DNA from: CAYYJR01 sp964472305
Lineage (GTDB): Bacteria; Armatimonadota; Hebobacteria; CAIYQO01
DNA: 64,000 nucleotides
Assembly (NCBI GenBank): GCA_964472305.1
Contig: CAYYJR010000007.1
Span: 1 to 64,000, forward strand
Direction of reading: 5' to 3'
The notes beneath the pieces are model-generated. The model saw only the letters and a list, made by a program, of their open reading frames with translations, searched no databases and was not told where the DNA came from. Below are positions 8,474 through 19,894 of this stretch, piece by piece (position 1 is the first letter of the stretch; each line of letters begins with the position of its first letter). A program made the translations under genes and the position numbers.

Positions 8474-9256
8474 ATGATGAGCACCATCTTCGACATCGAC
8501 GCCGCTCGCTTACTGGGCGTGGGACAGATCCATGCCGGGGCGGAGTGGCACATGGACGCGCACAGCCACGCGTACTGGGAATTCATCTACTACCTGCAGG
8601 GTGGGGGGCGGGTGGAGTTTCCCGGCGCGACGATTCACCCGCGGCCGCATTACCTGGCGATTTATCCGCCGGGATTGCCGCACGCGGAGACGGCGGACCC
8701 GGCGGACCCGGAGGAGACGATTTATTTCAGCGTGGACGTGCCGGGCATTCCTCCGCGCGGAGCGCACCTGCTGGTGCCCGACGCGGGGGGCGAGATGCGC
8801 TGGCTGTGCGCGCATATCCTGGCGGAAGCGCAGGCACACGGGCCGACGCCGCTGGCGCACGCCTATACGCAAGCGTTTCTCTACCTGGTCGAGCGGGCAT
8901 GGGAGAGCGGCATCGCGGTGCCGCACGATGCCGTCGATTTCGCCGCGCAATATCTGTATGCCAACTACGCGCGTGAAATCAGCCTCTCCGAGTTAGCCGC
9001 GCTGGTTCATCTCAGCCAGACGCACCTGGTACACCTGTTTACCGCGCGGCTGGGCATCAGCCCCATGCGCTACCTGCGCCATATCCGGGTGGAGAATGCC
9101 CGCCGATTGCTGGCGACCACCGCGTTGTCGGTGAACGAAATTGCGGCGCGCGTGGGATTCAACGACCCGCTTTACTTCCGCAGGACGTTGAAACGCGCCC
9201 TTGGCTGCACCCCCACCGCCTTTCGCCAGCACGCGGCAACGCAAGAAAATCCATAG
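8474..9256 (+). CDS. AraC-family transcriptional regulator with cupin sensor domain
   Basis: A 260-residue regulator. Residues about 15-90 form a cupin-like sensor (HSHAYWEFIYYLQGGG, then a PPGLPH turn) of the type that binds sugars. The last 100 residues hold the two helix-turn-helix motifs of the AraC/XylS DNA-binding domain, ending in the conserved VGFNDPLYFRRTLKRALG block. An in-frame extension to 8348 runs through the IS630 fossil and is rejected. The gene lies 114 bases before a Gfo/Idh/MocA dehydrogenase operon on the same strand, which it probably controls. Confidence 0.9.
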   Translation: MMSTIFDIDAARLLGVGQIHAGAEWHMDAHSHAYWEFIYYLQGGGRVEFPGATIHPRPHYLAIYPPGLPHAETADPADPEETIYFSVDVPGIPPRGAHLLVPDAGGEMRWLCAHILAEAQAHGPTPLAHAYTQAFLYLVERAWESGIAVPHDAVDFAAQYLYANYAREISLSELAALVHLSQTHLVHLFTARLGISPMRYLRHIRVENARRLLATTALSVNEIAARVGFNDPLYFRRTLKRALGCTPTAFRQHAATQENP

Positions 9257-9370
9257 TTTGCTTGAATGCGTCCATATCGCTTCCCCGCCCACCGGAGTAG
9301 AATTTTCACGCATCAAGCAGCATGTATTCGGGACAATCCCATAACTATTCCATCCGTAAGGAGAACGCGA

Positions 9371-10429
9371 ATGTCGAAAACGCGAATCGGTTTCGTCGGG
9401 GTCGGCGGCATGGGGCAGTGCGCGCACCTGAAGAACTATGTCACCGTGCCCGATTGTGAAGTCGTGGCTATCGCCGAAGTGCGCGAGGGTTTGGGCAAGA
9501 AGGTTGCCGCGAAATACGGCGTGCCGAACATCTACGCTGACCACACGGAGATGTTGAAGCACGAATCGTTGGACGGCATCGTCGCCTCGCAGCCGTTTAC
9601 CCGCCACGGCACGCTTATTTCCGACCTGGCGCAGTACGGCATCCCCATCTTCACCGAAAAACCGCTTGCCGGCACCATCGAGAACGGCGAGAGAATTCTC
9701 AAGGCGCTGCAAGCCGGCGGTGCGTGGCACATGGTCGGCTACCACAAGCGCAGTGATCCCGCCACCATGTACGCGAAAGCGGAAATCGACCGCTTGAAAA
9801 CGACCGGCGAATTGGGCAACCTGCGCTACGTGCGCATCCTGATGCCCGCCGGCGACTGGGTCGCCAGCGGCTTCACCGATCTGCTTAGCAGTGATGAAGC
9901 CTCTCCCGCGCTGGAGTGGGATCCGCCCGCGCAGGACATGGATGAGCCGACGTACGACCGCTATATCAGTTTCGTGAACTATTACATTCACCAGGTCAAC
10001 CTGATGCGCTACCTGCTGGGTGAATCGTACACGGTGACCTATGCCGAACCGTCGGGCGTGTTGCTGGCCGTGCAGAGCGCGAGCGGCGTGGCCGGCGTTA
10101 TCGAGATGTCGCCCTATACCACCACGATCGACTGGCAGGAGCAGGCCTTTGTCACCTTTGAGCACGGTTACGTCAAGCTAGACCTGCCCGCCCCGCTGGC
10201 GAATAACCGCCCGGGTCGCGTGGAGATTCTGCGCGATCCCGGCAACGGCGACACGCCGACCACCACCGTGCCCACGCTGCCGTGGGTGCACGCCATGCGC
10301 CAGCAGGCATTCAACTTCGTCGCAGCCGTTCGCGGTGAGATGAAGCCACTCTGCCTTGCCGATGAAGCGCTGGAAGACTTGCAGATCGCCAAGCAGTATA
10401 TCGATTTACTGCGCGGCGCGGCGGTGTGA
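9371..10429 (+). CDS. Gfo/Idh/MocA-family NAD(P)-dependent sugar oxidoreductase
   Basis: A 352-residue cytosolic dehydrogenase. It opens with the Rossmann motif GFVGVGGMGQCAHL, continues with the family block FTEKPLAG, whose Lys-Pro helps bind cofactor and substrate, and has the C-terminal alpha/beta substrate domain. AAGGAG just before the ATG at 9371 fixes the start; 105 upstream in-frame bases are probably non-coding. It likely oxidises a sugar, uronic acid or inositol. The URO-D-like and FG-GAP genes follow on the same strand, suggesting one unit under the adjacent AraC regulator. The substrate cannot be read from sequence. Confidence 0.9.
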   Translation: MSKTRIGFVGVGGMGQCAHLKNYVTVPDCEVVAIAEVREGLGKKVAAKYGVPNIYADHTEMLKHESLDGIVASQPFTRHGTLISDLAQYGIPIFTEKPLAGTIENGERILKALQAGGAWHMVGYHKRSDPATMYAKAEIDRLKTTGELGNLRYVRILMPAGDWVASGFTDLLSSDEASPALEWDPPAQDMDEPTYDRYISFVNYYIHQVNLMRYLLGESYTVTYAEPSGVLLAVQSASGVAGVIEMSPYTTTIDWQEQAFVTFEHGYVKLDLPAPLANNRPGRVEILRDPGNGDTPTTTVPTLPWVHAMRQQAFNFVAAVRGEMKPLCLADEALEDLQIAKQYIDLLRGAAV

Positions 10430-10475
10430 AGGTTACATGATCGACGCCCATCTTCTCTCCGGATGGATAGTTGTC

Positions 10476-10580
10476 CCATCTCCCCTTTCCCTGCCGCGGG
10501 GCAGGGAAAGGGGGCTTGCCGCACGAACACGTTGCATTAGCATTCCCTCGCGAGCGCGGCACATGCGGGGGAGGGGATGG
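10476..10580. repeat. Palindromic intergenic element with a 14-bp perfect hairpin
   Basis: CCCCTTTCCCTGCC (10482-10495) pairs perfectly with GGCAGGGAAAGGGG (10500-10513) around a GCGG tetraloop. Outer sequences CCATCTCCCC (10477-10486) and GAGGGGATGG (10571-10580) form a looser inverted pair, so about 105 bases may be one mobile or REP-like element. There is no T tract, though it could still stabilise or attenuate the transcript between the dehydrogenase and URO-D-like genes. Confidence 0.5.
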
Positions 10581-10662
10581 TGTGGGGCCGACCTTCCGCA
10601 CTGAAGGAATCGAGATCAGCAACCAGGCCATCGTGCCACAAACGGTTGATAAGGATTGGCGT

Positions 10663-11757
10663 ATGGCACAACTCACCTGCGGCGAGCGCATTGTCCGTTG
10701 TTTGATCGGTGAGCCGGTCGATCGCGTGCCTTTCGGGGTAGGGATCGGCTGGTGGCCATGGGGCGACGCGCTGGCGAACTGGCAGCGCGACAGCGGCGAT
10801 GCGACGCTGAATATCGCGGAGCGCTTTGGCTATGACGGCGGGTTTGCCTCGCCGGCAATTCATGCCGGCATCTTCCCGGCGTTCGAACGGCAAACGCTGG
10901 AGGAAAGTGAGCAGTTCATCATCTGGCGCGACGAGCGCGGCATCACCCGCCGCGACCGCCGTGACGGGGCGTCGATGCCGGAGTTTCTCGATTACCCGGT
11001 GAAAACCGCCGACGATTGGGATCAGTTGAAGACGGAGCGCTTGCGCCTGGACGATGCCGGGCGCATCGTCGAGGACTGGGATGCCTTCCGCGCGCAACTT
11101 GCCGGCAACGGCTACGCGGTGCAGGTCGGGTCGTTTCCCTACGGCGTGTTCGGCACACCGCGCGACCTGATGGGCGTGGAAGAATTACTGGTCAGCTTCT
11201 ACACGCAACCGGAACTCATTCACAACATCATGGATCACCTGACTTCGCTGTGGCTCGCGGTGTGGGAGCGGGTAGCGGCGGAAGTGCGCATCGACCACAT
11301 TCATATCTGGGAAGACATGTCAGGACGCCAGGGTTCACTCATCTCGCCGACGATGGCAGCGGAGTTTATGATGCCCTGCTACGACCGCATAGCCGACTTT
11401 GCCGAGGCACACGACGTGCGCATCGTGTCGGTGGATACCGATGGCGATTGTTCCGAACTGGTGCCCCTGATGATGCGCCACGGCATCAACATGTTCCTGC
11501 CCTTCGAGGTGCAGGCAGGCAACGACATCCTGGATTACCGGCGCCGCTATCCCGATCTCGGCATCATCGGTGGACTCGACAAGCGCGCGCTGGCCGACTC
11601 GAAAGCGGCGGTGGATGAAGAAGTCGAGCGTGCGGCGGCCATGACGCGCCTCGGGCGCTACGTGCCCGGCTTCGACCACCTTATCCCACCCGATGCAAAA
11701 TGGGAACTGTTTGCGTATGCAGCGGAACGTATTAAAGACGTCTGTTACCACAGGTAA
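10663..11757 (+). CDS. Uroporphyrinogen decarboxylase (URO-D)-like protein
   Basis: A 364-residue TIM-barrel protein of the URO-D superfamily, which includes HemE and corrinoid-linked methyltransferases such as MtaA and CmuA. Family features seen are the N-terminal ERIVRCLIGEPVDRVPFG block, the central HIHIWEDMSG strand and the C-terminal GGLDKRAL motif. I see no clear His-x-Cys zinc site of the MtaA type, and the context is sugar catabolism rather than heme synthesis, so a heme role is unlikely. The ATG at 10663 has AAGGA 7 bases upstream; earlier in-frame starts run through the palindromic element. Its reaction is unknown; close relatives often sit beside Gfo/Idh/MocA genes. Confidence 0.85.
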   Translation: MAQLTCGERIVRCLIGEPVDRVPFGVGIGWWPWGDALANWQRDSGDATLNIAERFGYDGGFASPAIHAGIFPAFERQTLEESEQFIIWRDERGITRRDRRDGASMPEFLDYPVKTADDWDQLKTERLRLDDAGRIVEDWDAFRAQLAGNGYAVQVGSFPYGVFGTPRDLMGVEELLVSFYTQPELIHNIMDHLTSLWLAVWERVAAEVRIDHIHIWEDMSGRQGSLISPTMAAEFMMPCYDRIADFAEAHDVRIVSVDTDGDCSELVPLMMRHGINMFLPFEVQAGNDILDYRRRYPDLGIIGGLDKRALADSKAAVDEEVERAAAMTRLGRYVPGFDHLIPPDAKWELFAYAAERIKDVCYHR

Positions 11758-11803
11758 CGCACCCTCGCGTTGAGGGTCAAGGCCAATCCGATTGGAGGTT
11801 ATC

Positions 11804-12898
11804 ATGCCACCACTGAAATGGCGAAAAGTGCTGATCGCGGACGAGCGGTATGAATCCGCGGGTGTCTTCGACGTGAACAACGACGGCGTGCTCGATATCG
11901 TATCGGGCGCCTACTGGTACGAAGGGCCGGATTTCAAAACGGCGCATAAGATCGGCGACGTCATGGTTGCCGGTGAATATTTTGACGATTTTTCCACCAT
12001 CGCGCTGGACATCAATGGTGATGGGTACCTGGATTTCCTGACCGGTGGCTGGTGGGGCAACACGTTGCGCTGGCGTGAGAATCCGGGCGCGGCGGGCGGC
12101 GAGTGGGCGGAGCATGTCATCGCGGAAACCGGCAACATCGAAACCACGCGCGCGTGGGACGTGGACGGCGACGGCGTGATCGAGATCGTGCCCAATACTC
12201 CCAACGGTCCGCTGGCGGTCTACAAACTGATCACCGACGCCAACGGCAAGGGTACGGGCAAGTTCACCAGTCATGTCATTTACGACAAGCCGCAGGGGCA
12301 TGGCCTGGGCTTCGGCGACATCACCGGCAACGGGCGCGGCGACTTTGTGTTGAATGGCGGATGGCTGGAAGCGCCCGCGAATCCGTTTACCGGCGAGTGG
12401 ATATTCCACGAACAGCAGTTTATGCCATGGGCGGCCAGCGTGCCCATGCTGGTGGTGGACGTAAACGGCGACGGATTGAACGATATTATTGTCGGCAATG
12501 CCCACGGCTTCGGGCTGGACTGGTGGGAACAGGTGCGCACCGGCGGCGAGATCAGCTTCAAAAGGCATCCCATCGATCCGTACAACGCGCAGTATCACGA
12601 CATGATGTGGCTGGATATCGACGGCGACGGCGAGTGCGAACTGGTCACCGGCAAGCGCCATCGCGCGCATTGCGGCAACGACCACGGCGAGCGCGACGAC
12701 GTGGGCATCTATTATTTCAAGTGGAACGGCGAGTCGTTCTCCAAGCAGGTTATCGACTACGGACCCATCCGCCAAGGCACCGGCTGCGGCATTTTCTTCG
12801 CCATGGCCGACCTGCGCGGCACCGGTCGCCTCGACCTTGTCGCCCCCGGCAAAGACGGGTTGTACGTATTTTATAACGAAGGCGCGGAGGTGTATTAA
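11804..12898 (+). CDS. FG-GAP/VCBS repeat beta-propeller protein without signal peptide
   Basis: A 364-residue protein with about seven repeats, most carrying a Ca2+-loop of the DxNxDGxxD type (for example DVNNDGVLDIV, DINGDGYLDFL, DVDGDGVIEIV and DIDGDGECELV), spaced as in a seven-bladed FG-GAP propeller. Such proteins are usually exported; here GGAGG at 11794-11798 fixes the start at 11804 and no signal peptide or membrane segment is present, so it appears cytosolic or uses another export route. It lies 46 bases after the URO-D-like gene and ends the operon at the terminator at 12921. Function is unknown; glycan binding is a guess from context. Confidence 0.88.
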   Translation: MPPLKWRKVLIADERYESAGVFDVNNDGVLDIVSGAYWYEGPDFKTAHKIGDVMVAGEYFDDFSTIALDINGDGYLDFLTGGWWGNTLRWRENPGAAGGEWAEHVIAETGNIETTRAWDVDGDGVIEIVPNTPNGPLAVYKLITDANGKGTGKFTSHVIYDKPQGHGLGFGDITGNGRGDFVLNGGWLEAPANPFTGEWIFHEQQFMPWAASVPMLVVDVNGDGLNDIIVGNAHGFGLDWWEQVRTGGEISFKRHPIDPYNAQYHDMMWLDIDGDGECELVTGKRHRAHCGNDHGERDDVGIYYFKWNGESFSKQVIDYGPIRQGTGCGIFFAMADLRGTGRLDLVAPGKDGLYVFYNEGAEVY

Positions 12899-12920
12899 CC
12901 ACCCGGCATGCCGACACCAC

Positions 12921-12955
12921 GCAGGGGGCGCTGCCGTGCAGCGCCCCCTGCTTTT
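12921..12955 (+). terminator. Strong intrinsic terminator
   Basis: GCAGGGGGCGCTGC (12921-12934) pairs exactly with GCAGCGCCCCCTGC (12938-12951) around CGT and is followed by TTTT. It closes the plus-strand operon and touches the stop codon of the convergent DUF981 gene. Confidence 0.9.
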
Positions 12956-13580
12956 AGCGGCCGGGCGTGGTTGGCACCGGTTGCGCGAGTGGGGACGGCA
13001 TGCGCTGGATCATCGTGGTCGGCTTCCAGTTCTTAAAGCCTTCCATGTGCGACCAGTAAGCCAGGTAGCCGGTTAGCGCCCACAGCAGGCCGATGCCGGC
13101 CAATGCCAGTCCGGCTAACAGGCGGATGGCGCGGTGGTGGCGGAACCAGGCCAATATCGGCGCCGCCAGCACGCCGGCAATCCCGGCGGTGATGAAGCCG
13201 AAGCCGGAAAGCAGCGGCGCCTGGGTCATTCCCAGGTTGATGATGCGCGCGCCCAGCAGTATGGCGGCCAGTCCGGCGAACAGCGCATAGATGGCGATGG
13301 TCAACAGATTCCAACCGCGTGCCAACGCCACCGCGGTGCCGAGAAAGATGGCCCCGAAGAAGACCGACATTTCCCCGAATGCCGAGTTGTATTGTCCGAT
13401 GAGCGGCCAGGTCATCGTCATATGCGCACCGAACGCGAGTGCAATCACGCCGACGATGCCGAAGCCAGGCACCCATTTCTGCTGGTCGGGATCATCGATG
13501 CCGCGCGCGAGATAACCCGCTAGCAGGAAAAACCCGGCGACCATATTGATCAACATCAGTGTCAGGTAATCGATAAACAT
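12954..13580 (-). CDS. DUF981 family integral membrane protein
   Basis: A 208-residue protein with about six or seven hydrophobic segments spanning most of its length and a short Pro-rich tail. The N-terminus and the GAHMTMTWPLIGQYN loop resemble the DUF981 family, whose function is unknown. The ATG at 13580 follows an AGGGA-type site; an upstream in-frame start would add about 20 charged residues and is less likely. It converges on the FG-GAP operon. The 271 bases between it and valS show no gene. Transport or redox roles would be speculation. Confidence 0.75.
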   Translation of the reverse strand: MFIDYLTLMLINMVAGFFLLAGYLARGIDDPDQQKWVPGFGIVGVIALAFGAHMTMTWPLIGQYNSAFGEMSVFFGAIFLGTAVALARGWNLLTIAIYALFAGLAAILLGARIINLGMTQAPLLSGFGFITAGIAGVLAAPILAWFRHHRAIRLLAGLALAGIGLLWALTGYLAYWSHMEGFKNWKPTTMIQRMPSPLAQPVPTTPGR

Positions 13581-13851
13581 TATCCGTCCCTTTCCGCCCT
13601 GCATTGGCAGGAGCTTCCATTGCTTACTTACCCATCTCCACGATGTCAATCACATGCAGTATTAAATTTGAAAAAGTGTAATGTTGGTCGCAGGGGAAGT
13701 GAACGGTTTGTGCCGGAGGAGGCAGGCGCCGCCCCGGCTGGGATTGTGTGTCCGATTCGTGAGTGTCAACACAGCGATGGGAACGGTTTTGCGTTTACGC
13801 TTCATGCATCATCAAGACCGGGACAGAGCCCGGCCCTGGCGATGTGGGAGA

Positions 13852-16569
<2,718 letters not shown>

Positions 16570-16657
16570 CGGGAATGCCTCCTTCTGCCGGTTGGTGTGG
16601 TCAGCACTGAAACGCAAGTGCCGGGCATACGCCCGGCAACCACACTCAAACCGGTAA

Positions 16658-16686
16658 ACTATACCATACCCGCCATGCGCCCGCAA
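16658..16686 (-). promoter_or_regulatory. Sigma70-like promoter of valS
   Basis: On the minus strand TTGCGG (16686-16681) and TATAGT (16663-16658) are 17 bases apart, with a TGG extended -10 element. Predicted leader is about 82 bases and contains the perfect TGCCGGGC/GCCCGGCA hairpin at 16619-16638. Confidence 0.6.
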
Positions 16687-16752
16687 GAAAATGATGGTCT
16701 CGCGGTGCGGAATTGCACCCAACAGCATATGCCATTTCGTGCGAACCGGCTA

Positions 16753-16781
16753 TTGACGCTGCCGCTCTGCCCGGTGATAAT
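16753..16781 (+). promoter_or_regulatory. Sigma70-like promoter of the secreted hypothetical gene
   Basis: TTGACG (16753-16758) and GATAAT (16776-16781) are separated by 17 bases and lie 50 bases before the ATG at 16831. It is divergent from the valS promoter. Confidence 0.6.
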
Positions 16782-16830
16782 ATGGAAGACTAAGCAAAGC
16801 GAATCAACCGCATGAGAAGGAGTGGAAGTT

Positions 16831-17463
16831 ATGCCACAAGCGATGTTACTCTGTGTAATGCTGACGATGGCGTTGTTGCCGACTTTCGCCGCGCAACCGA
16901 TACTCGCGGATGCTCCGCAGACGCTGGTGCCCATGACCGCCACACCACCAATCTGCGGCACGGTGACGATCATCGCCACCTGCGGCCAGTTTTACACCAA
17001 TCTCGGCAAACGCGAGCAGTTGTGCAACGGAGCGGACATGCTGGTGGTGCGTTACGGCATCGTGATCAGTCGCGCGCGGGTGCTCAAGGTCAACGAGATG
17101 GATTCCATCGCCGTGTTATTACCGGAATACATGAACATGATGCCGATCTCCGGCGATACCGTGGTGGTGCAGTATAACCAGCCGATGACCACGCGCCGTG
17201 TGATCATTACTCCCGTCCGGCAATCGACGCCCAACCCCATGGCGCGCATGGTCTCGCATGGCACGAATCCACGCCCCATCGCCAGGCCGGCGGCAGTGCA
17301 GTCATCCTCATCGGCACCGCGGGTGGTGATTCGGACGGTGCCGGCGCGGCGATGTTGCACAACGCGCCTCACCGATCTGGAACCGGATATGCGCATGGGC
17401 GAATATGAGACACTGTTCGGGGTAGCGGTGTTGACCGGTCTGGTGTTGGGGCTGACGAATTAA
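16831..17463 (+). CDS. Secreted or membrane-anchored hypothetical protein
   Basis: A 210-residue protein I do not recognise. The ATG at 16831 has AAGGAG upstream and starts a hydrophobic signal peptide of about 25 residues. A compact beta-rich region (about 40-110) contains two Cys residues that could form a disulfide. A Pro/Ser/Arg-rich linker follows, then a Cys-Cys pair near 172 and a hydrophobic C-terminal segment (about 190-208) that may anchor it in a membrane. It has its own promoter and a downstream hairpin, so it is probably monocistronic. An export-dependent envelope role is all that can be inferred. Confidence 0.6.
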   Translation: MPQAMLLCVMLTMALLPTFAAQPILADAPQTLVPMTATPPICGTVTIIATCGQFYTNLGKREQLCNGADMLVVRYGIVISRARVLKVNEMDSIAVLLPEYMNMMPISGDTVVVQYNQPMTTRRVIITPVRQSTPNPMARMVSHGTNPRPIARPAAVQSSSSAPRVVIRTVPARRCCTTRLTDLEPDMRMGEYETLFGVAVLTGLVLGLTN

Positions 17464-17493
17464 CATCCGCATGCTTCGGGTGACAGTGACATT

Positions 17494-17537
17494 GCTCGTG
17501 GGAGCGCCTGCGCCAGGCAGGCACTTCCACGAGCGTT
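17494..17537 (+). terminator. Probable hairpin terminator
   Basis: GCTCGTGG (17494-17501) pairs with CCACGAGC (17527-17534), extending inward with two mismatches through GCCTG/CAGGC, followed by GTTTG. The U tract is weak, but the position after the 17463 stop fits. Confidence 0.5.
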
Positions 17538-17610
17538 TGCTGTCCGGAACGGAAATAGCGCCAGCGGGAAAGAGGAAATTGCCGCCGGAAGACGAATTCG
17601 GGATAGCACC

Positions 17611-18960
17611 ATGAGTATTGAACAACCGGAACCCGATCACCCTCAGGTGGGGGATCATCTTAGCGTCACGATTGACACACTCGCCACCGGCGGAGACGGC
17701 ATCGCGCGTCCCGGGGGCTTCACGCTGTTCATCCCCAATTCCGCACCCGGTGATACCGTCGAGGTCGAGGTGACCGAGGTTAGCAAATCCTTTGGCCGCG
17801 CGCGTATCCTCGCGTTGCTGCATCCCGGTCCCGATCGCATTCCCACGCCCTGCTCGCTGGCCAGCGGCTGTCCCGGCTGCCCGCTGCAGCACTTGCGGTA
17901 TGAGGCGCAACTGGTCGCCAAACAAGCCTTCGTGCGCGACGGCCTCGAGCGCATTGGTCGCATCAAAGGTGTCGAAATACGGCCCACCCAGGGCATGGCT
18001 GAACCGTGGGGCTACCGCAACAAAGGCGAATTCACCGCCATCCAGGTAAAGGGGCGCCTGCGTCTCGGGTATCACGCCGAGGACGGCGAAGGCGGTATAC
18101 TGCCCGTGACCGAATGTCCCATTCACCATCCGCTCACCCTGCGCATTTTGCACGAAACAGAAGCGGTTGCCCAGCAGGAGAAGCTGCCGCTGGCGCAGTT
18201 GATCACACGCATCAGCCCTGAGGAGAATTCCGCTCTGGCGATTCTGGTGTGCTGGGAAGAGCATCCGCGCCTGCTGGCTGCCGCGGAGGAGCTGAGCGCG
18301 CGCGTGCCGGAACTGGCGGGCGTGCTGTGGTCGCGCGTGCGCGGTCGCTCGGTGGTGCGGCGCACGCTGGCGGATTCGCTGGTCGGGCACGACAAGCTGT
18401 TGCAGCGGCTGGGACGGTGGGAATACATTGTCTCGGCGGAATCCTTTTTCCAGGTGAACAGTGAACAAGCCGCCAAACTGGTGAACCTGGTCACCGAGTA
18501 TGCCGGCGACCTGACCGGGGCGATCCTCGCGGATGGCTATTGCGGGGTGGGTACCTTCCTCGTGCCGCTGGCCGGCGCGGCGCAGCAGTCGCTGGGCATT
18601 GAAGAGCATCCCGTCGCGCTGCGCGATGCGTCGGACAATCTGGCGCGTTACGGCATTCACGACGTGCACCTGTATGAGGCGCGAGTGGAAACCATCTTCG
18701 CACGGCTGCTGCGCAAAGGACGTTCCCTCGACGTGGTAGTGCTCGATCCTCCGCGCAAAGGCGCGGGTCGCTCGGTGCTGGAGAGCGTGGCGCAGCTCGG
18801 TGCCCGGCGTGTGGTACTGGTCTCCTGTGACCCCGCAACCCTTGGGCGTGACGCCGGCGACCTGGCCATGCTCGGTTATCGGTTGCAGGTGGTGCAGCCG
18901 GTCGATATGTTTCCGCAGACCGGGCACGTGGAGACGGTGGCGCTGGCGATTCGGGAGTGA
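17611..18960 (+). CDS. rlmD: 23S rRNA (uracil-C5)-methyltransferase, RlmD/RumA family
   Basis: Methylates C5 of a uridine in 23S rRNA (U1939 in E. coli for RlmD) with S-adenosylmethionine. The 449-residue protein has an N-terminal TRAM RNA-binding domain (about 10-70), a Cys cluster for a [4Fe-4S] centre (CSLASGCPGCPL near 85, with a further Cys later), the SAM-binding GYCGVGTF motif, DPPRKGAG, and the catalytic block VSCDPATLGRD with the nucleophilic Cys. RlmC and RlmCD paralogues share these features, so the target base is inferred. Its stop at 18958-18960 directly abuts the stop of the convergent gene. Confidence 0.92.
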   Translation: MSIEQPEPDHPQVGDHLSVTIDTLATGGDGIARPGGFTLFIPNSAPGDTVEVEVTEVSKSFGRARILALLHPGPDRIPTPCSLASGCPGCPLQHLRYEAQLVAKQAFVRDGLERIGRIKGVEIRPTQGMAEPWGYRNKGEFTAIQVKGRLRLGYHAEDGEGGILPVTECPIHHPLTLRILHETEAVAQQEKLPLAQLITRISPEENSALAILVCWEEHPRLLAAAEELSARVPELAGVLWSRVRGRSVVRRTLADSLVGHDKLLQRLGRWEYIVSAESFFQVNSEQAAKLVNLVTEYAGDLTGAILADGYCGVGTFLVPLAGAAQQSLGIEEHPVALRDASDNLARYGIHDVHLYEARVETIFARLLRKGRSLDVVVLDPPRKGAGRSVLESVAQLGARRVVLVSCDPATLGRDAGDLAMLGYRLQVVQPVDMFPQTGHVETVALAIRE

Positions 18961-19803
18961 TCACGGGGTGGCGATGGCCACCTCGACCGGATTGGAGGCG
19001 ATGCTTAGCGGGTCGGTCGCGTCCGGCGGCAGCAGGTAGACCCAGGCGACCAGCGTGACAGCTTGCGGCGCGCGCAGGCGGCGGGTAGGCGAGACCGTGA
19101 ACGCGTGCACGCTCTCGCGTGTTGCTCCGGGTTGCAGGATTACCTCGACGTATGACGAAGGATCGAGGCTGACCGGAGTACCACGGATCACCTTTACCGG
19201 CAGCAGCGCCGATGCCGTCCAGTTCCAGAAGCGGACGCACCCGGCGAATGCCAGCGGCAACCGCATACGCAACGGGACGTCGCCGGTGTTGGTCAGGCGC
19301 ACGGTCACGTCAAACGTGCTTGCCGGAGGAAGGAGCACCGCGTCGGTTTGCAGTGTCACATTAAGCGGAAAAGCCGCCAGCGCGGCGCGCAGTTCCGGCA
19401 ACCGCTCGACGGGCAGCATGCCGCGGGTGAGATGCGCCAGCCGGTACGGCGAACCACCCGCCAGCAGAAACAGCATGCGGTCGCCGCGTTGCAACTGCTG
19501 GGCAGGCAGGCCCTCCGCACGTGCGGCACCGCGGGCGGGCCAGGCGGCGGGCGCACCAGGATAGCGCACCACGATGGTGTCCGGCAGATTGCCCTTCACT
19601 ACTTCGTCGACGTGCACCACGGCGTCATGGTTGCCATAGGGATCTTCCGGCATGCGGGCGCGCACCTCGGTCACCGTGCCGACCAGAATGAAAGGCGCTG
19701 ACATCGCCATCGCGGTCGCGCGCGACGGCCACGGCGACTGCGTCCATGCCGGCCAGGCGGCCAGCAGGCAAACGACTGCCACGATACACCGGCGTCCAAT
19801 CAT
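18961..19803 (-). CDS. Secreted hypothetical protein
   Basis: A 280-residue protein with a signal peptide of about 22 residues. Residues about 30-110 resemble the widespread exported domain in which a strand like APFILVGTVTEVRA is followed by VVHVDEVVKGNLPDTIVVRYPG, seen in many uncharacterised envelope proteins. The rest is beta-rich (about 160-280), like an Ig-type fold. The ATG at 19803 has GGGAG upstream; upstream in-frame codons would spoil the signal peptide. It converges tail to tail with rlmD, with no bases between the two stop codons. No enzymatic motif is visible. Confidence 0.6.
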   Translation of the reverse strand: MIGRRCIVAVVCLLAAWPAWTQSPWPSRATAMAMSAPFILVGTVTEVRARMPEDPYGNHDAVVHVDEVVKGNLPDTIVVRYPGAPAAWPARGAARAEGLPAQQLQRGDRMLFLLAGGSPYRLAHLTRGMLPVERLPELRAALAAFPLNVTLQTDAVLLPPASTFDVTVRLTNTGDVPLRMRLPLAFAGCVRFWNWTASALLPVKVIRGTPVSLDPSSYVEVILQPGATRESVHAFTVSPTRRLRAPQAVTLVAWVYLLPPDATDPLSIASNPVEVAIATP

Positions 19804-19894
19804 GTTGTTGCTCCCAGCAGGTGAAATTACATGATTTATCGTTCCCGGCGGGAATTTGCCCACGGGAGGCGAATAGGATGATCAGGAGACAGCG

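Noticed and set aside
8993..10165. 390-codon minus-strand frame
   Set aside because: Antisense to the AraC and Gfo/Idh/MocA genes, both well supported by motifs and ribosome sites.
16570..16660. Possible T-box leader for valS
   Set aside because: The leader is only about 80 bases with one simple hairpin; I see no T-box sequence or specifier-loop architecture.
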